A stretch of DNA of 64,000 bases, taken from assembly GCF_024295625.1 (NCBI RefSeq), contig NZ_JANCOJ010000001.1, forward strand, positions 124,001 through 188,000, written 5' to 3'. Below the pieces are notes generated by a model. That model was not told the DNA's origin and did not search any database. It worked only from the letters and a program-made list of their open reading frames with translations. The position numbers and the translations under genes are program-made. Of the stretch, positions 58,693 through 64,000 are shown piece by piece; position 1 is the stretch's first letter, and the number at the start of each line of letters is the position of its first letter. The DNA comes from Streptococcus sp. CF8_St5-11. Its GTDB lineage: Bacteria; Bacillota; Bacilli; Lactobacillales; Streptococcaceae.

Positions 58693-59322
58693 CTACTTTC
58701 TATCTATATAAATCATGGCCGTCCGGTTCTCTGAACGGAAAGAAAGGTTGCCTGGGTAGGCTTGCGCTAGCTCGAGAAGCTCCTCTTGGTTATATCCTGA
58801 CAGTTTTAAGCGTCCATCTTCCAAGGTCATCAAGTCAGTTAGGGCTGAGAGGGCTTCTGTTTTAGTGACCCCTTCTGGTTCAGCCTCTTGCAAGCAGATC
58901 TTGCCATCTTTTTCAAAGACCAAACAATGTGGAAAGATCTCTGCAATTTCGAATAAAATGGCAGGGGTGATATCCTCTGTTGGATGTTCAGCAAAGACAC
59001 AGGCTAGCTCTTCATTTGCGTAGGCCAAGCCATAAGACTTACCTGATAAATTGAGGCGGATAAAGGGCTTCCATTCATCAAAGCTTTGCTGAACTGTGAA
59101 TAAGTCAAATGCCCGGCTCAGGTCCAAGAAATAATCCATGGCCTCCTTGGGACTCTTCTTTTGGTAGAGCTCTGCGAAATAAGCGTTGATCACACTTGGC
59201 GGAGGTGTAATCACACGAAGACGTAAGTCCTCAGGGATCGTGCTTAATAGATTTTTCAGATAGACCCGATCGAGGCTAGTATAGCCCCCATATTTTATTG
59301 CTAAATCAACGTAATCCGTCAT
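58693..59322 (-). CDS. Conserved streptococcal protein of unknown function between hflX and rnz
   Basis: 209 residues from the ATG at 59322 ([19 protein letters not shown]), overlapping the end of hflX by 17 bases; the longer frame lies wholly inside hflX. The protein is mixed alpha/beta and soluble, with no catalytic motif that I recognise. Its position in this operon is conserved in streptococci to my knowledge, where some records carry an unsupported cystathionine-lyase name. Confidence 0.7.
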   Translation of the reverse strand: MTDYVDLAIKYGGYTSLDRVYLKNLLSTIPEDLRLRVITPPPSVINAYFAELYQKKSPKEAMDYFLDLSRAFDLFTVQQSFDEWKPFIRLNLSGKSYGLAYANEELACVFAEHPTEDITPAILFEIAEIFPHCLVFEKDGKICLQEAEPEGVTKTEALSALTDLMTLEDGRLKLSGYNQEELLELAQAYPGNLSFRSENRTAMIYIDRK

Positions 59323-60553
59323 AAAATTCTTCCAACTTCCACTTATTTTTCTCTGCGATATAGCCTTGAATGACCTCGACGCCTTCTTCAAATTCGCGCT
59401 GGTCAATGATCGCGACCGTCTCTAAGTCATGTGTCCGATAGGATTTTGAAAAGGGAACCCGAATAGTAAAGGGAACAAAGAGTTCTCTCAGTTTTTCTAG
59501 GAACAAAGCCTGCAAATCCTCACGGGCTGTCTCAGAGCGAGCTGAAATCAGGCTAAAAGGGGTCTGGGTTGGGGTAAAGTCCGTTACTTTATCCGCTTTG
59601 TTGTAGAGGGTTAAGCGAGGAATCTCCAGCATATCCAGGTCCTTCATGATCGAAAGCACGGTCTTTTCATGCTCTTCATGATTGGGATCGGAAGCATCGA
59701 TGACATGGACCAAGAGATCCACATTCTTACTTTCTTCCAGGGTCGACTTAAAGCTCGATACCAACTCTGTTGGCAAGTCCTGAATAAAGCCAACCGTATC
59801 GGTCAGGGTCACTTGCAGATTGCCTGTTAGGTGGATGCTCTTGGTTGTGGCATCCAAAGTCGCAAAGAGTTCATCGGCTTCATACTGGCTCTTACTGGTC
59901 AGCTGATTCATAATGGTCGACTTTCCTGCATTGGTATAGCCGATCAAACCAATCTTGAAGACAGGTGATTCCAAGCGTTTTTCACGAAGGGTTTCCCGGT
60001 TCTTTTCAACAGCCTTGAGCTGGCGCTCGATATCGGTGATTTGATTGCGAACGCTCCGGCGGTTCAACTCCAACTGACTTTCCCCAGGTCCACGAGAACC
60101 AATTCCCCCAGCCTGACGGCTGAGCATGATCCCTTGACCAACAAGGCGTGGCAAGAGGTATTTGAGCTGGGCCAAGTGCACCTGCAACTTCCCTTCATGA
60201 CTCCTAGCCCGCATGGCAAAGATATCTAAAATCAGCTGCATCCGGTCAATGACCTTGACCCCAAGGATTTCTTCTAAATTGACATTTTGACGGGGGGTTA
60301 GGCGGTTATTGACCACTACCGTCGTGATCTCATCTGCTTCGACCATTTGAGCGATTTCTTCGAGTTTTCCTGAGCCGACAAAGGTCTTAGTATCGTATTT
60401 CTCCCGCTTTTGTGTATAGGAGCCCCGGACATCCCCACCAGCTGTTTTAGCCAGGCTCGCCAACTCCTCCATAGACATGTCAAAATTGTCCATGCCTTGA
60501 AGTTCCACACCAACCAAAAGGATGCGTTCTTGTTTCTTTTCTGTTTCAATCAT
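59306..60553 (-). CDS. hflX: Ribosome-associated GTPase HflX
   Basis: 415 residues. N-terminal HflX domain ([27 protein letters not shown]), G1 motif GYTNAGKST (about 202-210), G3 DTVGF and G4 NKAD. It splits stalled ribosomes under stress. It overlaps miaA by 8 bases. Confidence 0.94.
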   Translation of the reverse strand: MIETEKKQERILLVGVELQGMDNFDMSMEELASLAKTAGGDVRGSYTQKREKYDTKTFVGSGKLEEIAQMVEADEITTVVVNNRLTPRQNVNLEEILGVKVIDRMQLILDIFAMRARSHEGKLQVHLAQLKYLLPRLVGQGIMLSRQAGGIGSRGPGESQLELNRRSVRNQITDIERQLKAVEKNRETLREKRLESPVFKIGLIGYTNAGKSTIMNQLTSKSQYEADELFATLDATTKSIHLTGNLQVTLTDTVGFIQDLPTELVSSFKSTLEESKNVDLLVHVIDASDPNHEEHEKTVLSIMKDLDMLEIPRLTLYNKADKVTDFTPTQTPFSLISARSETAREDLQALFLEKLRELFVPFTIRVPFSKSYRTHDLETVAIIDQREFEEGVEVIQGYIAEKNKWKLEEFYDGLR

Positions 60554-61433
60554 GCTGTAAAAACTCCTTTACATCTGCAAGAACCTGCTCCTTGAAGTGG
60601 GGGGCAGAAATGGCGTAAAATTTTACTTCCATCCGATTTCGAAACCAGGTCAGTTGCCGTTTGGCAAACCGCCGCGTATTGCGCTTGAGGATCTCACTGG
60701 CTTCTTCAAGGCTCTGCTCTCCCTTAAAGTAAGGGAAGAGTTCCTTGTAACCAATGCCTTTAGCTGCCTGAACTTCCGGATGGTCATCATAGAGCCACCG
60801 AGCTTCATCCAGCAAGCCCTCCTCTAGCATGCGATCTACTCGGCGATTGATGCGATCATAGATCAAGGATCGATCATCATCTAGACAGATGAGATAGGGT
60901 TCATAATCGGTCTCTTCGTTTGCGAGGTCCTGCCCAAAATGAGCAATTTCAAGAGCCCGCATGGCCCGACGGCGATTGAGCTGAGGAATCACAAGTCCTT
61001 GCTCCGCCACCCTTTGGTACAAGTCTTCGTCCGACAACAAGTCCAATTGGGCGCGATAGGACAGAATCTCTTCATGAGGAACTTCACCACCTAGATGATA
61101 ACCTTCGAGCAAACTTTGGATGTAAAGGCCTGTCCCACCTGCAATGATAGGAAGCTTACCTCGGGCTGTGATCTCTTCAATGGCAGTCTTGGCTTCTCTT
61201 ACAAAATCAAAAGCCGAGTAAGACTCGGTCACCTCCCGCACATCAATCAAATGATGGGGAGCTGCTGCTTGCTCTTCTGGTGTCGCCTTGGCTGTTCCAA
61301 TATCTAGCTTGCGATAGACTTGTTGACTATCGCCACTGATAATTTCACCATTGAGGGCTTGCGCTAAATCGATCGCAAGAGCTGTTTTTCCAACAGCAGT
61401 CGGTCCCACAATCACAATTATCTTGGTTTTCAT
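60546..61433 (-). CDS. miaA: tRNA dimethylallyltransferase MiaA
   Basis: 295 residues from the ATG at 61433 (AAGGA six bases before). P-loop [15 protein letters not shown] (about 10-24), [18 protein letters not shown], and [13 protein letters not shown]. It adds the dimethylallyl group to A37 of tRNAs reading UNN codons. First gene of the operon; promoter TATAAT about 55 bases upstream. Confidence 0.94.
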   Translation of the reverse strand: MKTKIIVIVGPTAVGKTALAIDLAQALNGEIISGDSQQVYRKLDIGTAKATPEEQAAAPHHLIDVREVTESYSAFDFVREAKTAIEEITARGKLPIIAGGTGLYIQSLLEGYHLGGEVPHEEILSYRAQLDLLSDEDLYQRVAEQGLVIPQLNRRRAMRALEIAHFGQDLANEETDYEPYLICLDDDRSLIYDRINRRVDRMLEEGLLDEARWLYDDHPEVQAAKGIGYKELFPYFKGEQSLEEASEILKRNTRRFAKRQLTWFRNRMEVKFYAISAPHFKEQVLADVKEFLQHD

Positions 61434-61516
61434 CGTTTTTCCTTGCAAAATTCACGTTTTTTCGTTACCATATATTATAACATAAATATTTAAAGTTCAG
61501 AAAAGGAGAAATTCTC

Positions 61517-61687
61517 ATGGCTAAAGGATTTGGTAAAGGTTTTGTTACTGGTGTTGCTGGTACAGTTGCTGCTGTCGCAGGTGCAGTTTACACATTCAAG
61601 AAGAAAGTAATCGAACCAGAAGAACAAAAAGCAGCTTTCATCGAAGAAAACCGCAAAAAAGCAGCACGTCGCCGTGTCTCACACTAA
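61517..61687 (+). CDS. DUF3042-family small protein
   Basis: 56 residues, missed by length-limited gene calls. MAKGFGKGFVTGVAGTVAAV at the N-terminus forms a Gly/Ala-rich membrane-like segment, followed by a basic, charged tail (FKKKVIEPEEQK, then RKKAARRRVSH). AAAGGAG lies eight bases before the ATG. The terminator follows 13 bases after the stop. It is widespread in lactic acid bacteria beside miaA; function unknown. Confidence 0.85.
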   Translation: MAKGFGKGFVTGVAGTVAAVAGAVYTFKKKVIEPEEQKAAFIEENRKKAARRRVSH

Positions 61688-61700
61688 TCAAAAGAAAAAA

Positions 61701-61724
61701 CTCCGGGAAACCGGAGCTTTTTTT
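61701..61724 (+). terminator. Terminator of the DUF3042 gene
   Basis: CTCCGG (61701-61706), loop GAAA, CCGGAG (61711-61716), C then T7. Confidence 0.9.
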
Positions 61725-61846
61725 GCTGAAAAAAAGTCCATTTTGGAAAATTTTCTTTTACTGGTAGGTTTTGTCAAGATAAGCTAATATAAGTAATGCT
61801 AAAATAATTAGAATGATATATGTTGTGTTTATTCAAACATATACTG

Positions 61847-62146
61847 AAACTTTCCGCCGTGAGAAAAGTGCTAGAAACACGATGGTTTCTAGCACTCGGG
61901 AGTTTTGAGAGTAAAACAGTTCGGGAAACTGTTTTAGCCTGAGCTAAGAAATTCAAGAGCGAAGGGGCTCAAAAATAATTGAACACGGGCTGCGGATTGT
62001 GTCAAAAAGATAAGTTCTCCTGGAATCTAAAGATTCTTCGTCAAACTTCCTATTTTGACTTTATCCGCAGTCGCCCTTTGTATCTTGATTTAGTCATGGA
62101 ATTTCTTCGAAGTTCGCTGACGTCCGTACTCACCTAAGAAAAGTTT
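61847..62146 (-). repeat. Dispersed repeat B, copy 3 (300 bp, reverse orientation)
   Basis: Ends AAACTTTCCGCCGTGAG and CTTAGAAAAGTTT-like (TTAGGTGAGTACGGACGTCA on the reverse strand). The interior shares long stretches with copy 1 at 35663, including GATACAAAGGGCG and GACACAATCCG (reverse strand), and has its own hairpins GTGCTAGAAAC/GTTTCTAGCAC and AACAGTT/AACTGTT. Confidence 0.8.
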
Positions 62147-62167
62147 CTATGATGACGTTTATCTTCA

Positions 62168-62203
62168 ATCTAAAAGCTCCGGGAAACCGGAGCTTTTAGA
62201 TTG
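62168..62203. terminator. Perfect 16-bp-stem palindrome, terminator of the DUF4298 gene
   Basis: AATCTAAAAGCTCCGG (62168-62183), loop GAAA, then its exact reverse complement (62188-62203). The inner CTCCGGGAAACCGGAGCTTTT is identical to the DUF3042 terminator 477 bases away. Confidence 0.8.
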
Positions 62204-62208
62204 AAATT

Positions 62209-62526
62209 TCACCGTTCTTTGATCATCTTCGTTGCGATCTCCAAGAGTTCCACTCCCATCTGAAAATGCTCGTCTAACAAATCATAGACGGCATCTTCGG
62301 ACAAGACACCACAAGGTAGATCGTCTGGAAAATCCGCTTGATTGGACAGGTCCAAATCGTCAAAATAGGCCTGACTACTATAATAATCGCGCAGTTGGAT
62401 ATAGCTCTCTTGATGCTCTTTTAGTCGATCCACTGCTTTTTTTGTATCTTCCAAAGTCTTAGCATAGTCATTCAAATAACCTTCCATCCTTTGGATGCGT
62501 TCAATTTTTTCCTTTGCAATTGTCAT
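62209..62526 (-). CDS. DUF4298-domain protein
   Basis: 105 residues, largely helical: KIERIQRMEGYLNDYAKTLE and TKKAVDRLKEHQESYIQLRD form a likely coiled coil, then YYSSQAYFDDLDL and LPCGVLSEDAVYDLLDEH, the conserved DUF4298 part. Cytoplasmic, function unknown. It starts 3 bases after the addA stop and is probably co-transcribed with it. Confidence 0.85.
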   Translation of the reverse strand: MTIAKEKIERIQRMEGYLNDYAKTLEDTKKAVDRLKEHQESYIQLRDYYSSQAYFDDLDLSNQADFPDDLPCGVLSEDAVYDLLDEHFQMGVELLEIATKMIKER

Positions 62527-62529
62527 GTG

Positions 62530-64000
62530 TTACTCCACTTTCACCACTTCTAGATGAGGGCCACCTAAAAGTACCAGATATTTTTCAACGTGCTCTTGGC
62601 CATAGGAACGGCGAAGAGCTTCTGCATAGAGATCGAGCTGATCTCGATAGCGTTCGACCAATTGGCCAGGGACCTTGTAGTGATCCGTCTTGTAATCAAA
62701 GAGCAGGATTCGGTCTTCTAGCACGATATACCCATCCAAGATCCCCCGCACGACAAAGTCCTCTCCACTAGCCAGATCTTTCTTCAGCATGGCAAAGGGA
62801 GCTTCACGATGAACCCGAGGGGCTTCTCTTTGAAGCAAGGTCCCCAAAGGCGTCTCATAGAAAGCGAGAATGGCCTCTAGCTTGATGCGCGCTTTGACCG
62901 CTGGCTCTGCTTGGACTTGCTCCAAGGCCTGACGCAGTGTATCAAGAGTGATTGCTGCTTCAAGAGGCACGCGCTGCATGAGTTCATGGACAGCACTACC
63001 AACTTGGGCTCCTGTCACAGCTTTTTCTTGAACAAAAGTTGGAAGCTCAAAGTCAGGTTTCACGGTCTTCGCATCCATGATCTGGACGCCATTGGCATCC
63101 ATGACTGGCTCGTAGAATTTCTTGATCTGACTAGGAGTACGTACACTTGGTAAATGAATGGCTGGAGCATAGAGCTGATTGAGCCGATCAACATTTTCCA
63201 AGATATCCAAGGCCCGACGAATATCCTCGGACTGACGGACATCCTTGAGCTGATCCAGGCGGGAATCCTTCTCCTTCTCTAGCGGTTCCAGCTGGTCTGG
63301 TGTCAGGTCTTCGTCTGTCACAAAACGCGTGTCATAGGCCAGAGTATTCTTGGTAAACACATCTTGAATGGCAAAGAGCCAGTCCTGATAAGAGGTCCAT
63401 TCTTTTCGCTTCTCTGGATCTAGCTTGCCATTGCGACTGGTCCCCCAATCGGTATCACGCAGTTTGTCCTCTCGGCCTTTTCCTACCAGATAGAGCTTGA
63501 GCTCAGCCCGTGTCATGGCGACATAAAGAAGACGCATCTGCTCAGAAATTGTGGCCAGTTTTGTTTCTTCCACATTGCGTTGGTAGCAAGGCGTTTCGAT
63601 CTGCAGACGAATAGTCTCTGGAGCAGCTGGATTTTCTGTCTCAACCGGCAAGTTCGCAATGTATTTAAAGCCAATCCCTTTTTGGCGACTGAGAATGATT
63701 GGCCCCGATTGATCCTTACGGTTAAAGGCCTTGTCCATATTGAGAATAAAGACATACTTGAATTCCAGCCCCTTACTCTTATGGACGGTCATGAGCTGGA
63801 CGGCATCTTTTGGTGCTGCAAGAGGGACGCTGGCCAAATCGTGTTCATTTTCGATCACCTTGTCGATCATGGCAATGAAGCGCGACAAGCCCTTAAAGCT
63901 GGCTTTTTCATAATCATTTGCCCGAAGCGTCAAGGCATAGAGGTTGGCCTGGCGCTGGGCGCCATTTGGAAGGGCGCCGACATAGTCATAGTAATAGCGA
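62530..64000 (-). CDS. addA: ATP-dependent helicase/nuclease subunit A (AddA/RexA), C-terminal part (partial)
   Basis: The frame is open to the right edge (about 490 residues visible), beginning in sequence near [20 protein letters not shown]. Helicase motifs V and VI are present ([38 protein letters not shown]). The C-terminal nuclease domain has [28 protein letters not shown] and [12 protein letters not shown], the RecB-type catalytic motifs. Together with RexB it resects double-strand breaks and produces Chi-regulated 3' ends. Confidence 0.93.
   Translation of the reverse strand, partial: RYYYDYVGALPNGAQRQANLYALTLRANDYEKASFKGLSRFIAMIDKVIENEHDLASVPLAAPKDAVQLMTVHKSKGLEFKYVFILNMDKAFNRKDQSGPIILSRQKGIGFKYIANLPVETENPAAPETIRLQIETPCYQRNVEETKLATISEQMRLLYVAMTRAELKLYLVGKGREDKLRDTDWGTSRNGKLDPEKRKEWTSYQDWLFAIQDVFTKNTLAYDTRFVTDEDLTPDQLEPLEKEKDSRLDQLKDVRQSEDIRRALDILENVDRLNQLYAPAIHLPSVRTPSQIKKFYEPVMDANGVQIMDAKTVKPDFELPTFVQEKAVTGAQVGSAVHELMQRVPLEAAITLDTLRQALEQVQAEPAVKARIKLEAILAFYETPLGTLLQREAPRVHREAPFAMLKKDLASGEDFVVRGILDGYIVLEDRILLFDYKTDHYKVPGQLVERYRDQLDLYAEALRRSYGQEHVEKYLVLLGGPHLEVVKVE

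Larger units (their letters stand above)
61688..62208. other. 521-base intergenic region
   Basis: It contains the DUF3042 terminator, about 120 bases of AT-rich sequence with nothing recognised, repeat B copy 3 (61847-62146) and the palindromic terminator of the DUF4298 gene (62168-62203). Confidence 0.7.

Noticed and set aside
61774..61956. 60-residue minus-strand frame
   Set aside because: It overlaps the end of repeat B copy 3 and is not expected to be coding.

Overview
The window is a chromosomal segment of an oral or commensal Streptococcus, most likely of the mitis/sanguinis/parasanguinis type. The evidence is a set of streptococcal signatures: an msm/aga sugar operon, a vex-vncRS locus in pneumococcal gene order, rmlA-rmlC-rmlB, rexA(addA), a miaA-hflX-rnz block, an LPXTG adhesin, paralogous cell-wall-binding-repeat proteins, and several dispersed intergenic repeats. 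The species assignment is inference. No rRNA, tRNA, CRISPR array, prophage or complete insertion sequence was seen.

Layout. 1-9.4 kb is carbohydrate use: the 5' part of a secreted GH3 hexosaminidase, then aga-msmE-msmF-msmG-gtfA (minus strand), with msmR and a LacI/GalR-type repressor on the plus strand, followed by birA. 10.4-13.3 kb holds a small membrane-protein gene with an in-frame stop and two tandem cell-wall-binding-repeat proteins, each with a strong promoter overlapped by a perfect cre site. 13.8-21.2 kb holds a two-gene HrtBA-like ABC exporter and the vex1-vex2-vex3-vncR-vncS locus. 21.3-28.9 kb is a second carbohydrate importer (two permeases, binding lipoprotein, YesL) divergent from a YesM/YesN-type two-component system. 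28.9-34.4 kb has a small membrane protein, dnaX, a GAF-type methionine sulfoxide reductase, a DUF1275 membrane protein behind a structured leader, udk and a membrane protein of unknown role. 34.6-37.5 kb makes dTDP-4-keto-rhamnose (rmlA, rmlC, rmlB). 37.7-49.1 kb is mostly housekeeping: an FAD oxidoreductase, a Nif3-like protein, trmK, a YghU-like glutathione transferase, add, a GDPD gene broken by a nonsense codon, dnaD, metA, apt, a probable TipC-type immunity gene and recJ. 49.5-55.6 kb is accessory surface biology: a Thr-rich LPXTG adhesin with a long leader, and three unrecognised envelope proteins (two lipoproteins, one single-pass membrane protein). 55.9-64 kb has an acetyltransferase, a methyltransferase, an SDR, rnz, a conserved unknown, hflX, miaA, a DUF3042 protein, a DUF4298 protein and the C-terminal part of addA/rexA.

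How the parts work together. Both CUT1-type importers (MsmEFG and the Lpl/Ytc-like one) lack an ATPase gene here, so they probably share one MsmK-type ATPase encoded elsewhere. CcpA control is visible as perfect or near-perfect cre sites at the GH3 gene, the msm/aga-msmR interval and both cell-wall-binding-repeat genes. Many promoters are of the extended -10 type (TGGTATAAT-like), and two of them sit so close to the ATG that leaderless mRNAs are predicted.

The least explained parts are two dispersed repeat families (one about 177 bp, four copies; one 135-300 bp with paired, co-varying ends, three copies plus a remnant), the structured leader before the DUF1275 gene, the long inverted repeat at the HrtBA-like promoter, and the three-gene envelope cluster at 51.8-55.6 kb. 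Many start positions were moved downstream from the longest possible ORF on the basis of Shine-Dalgarno placement; this is stated where it matters.
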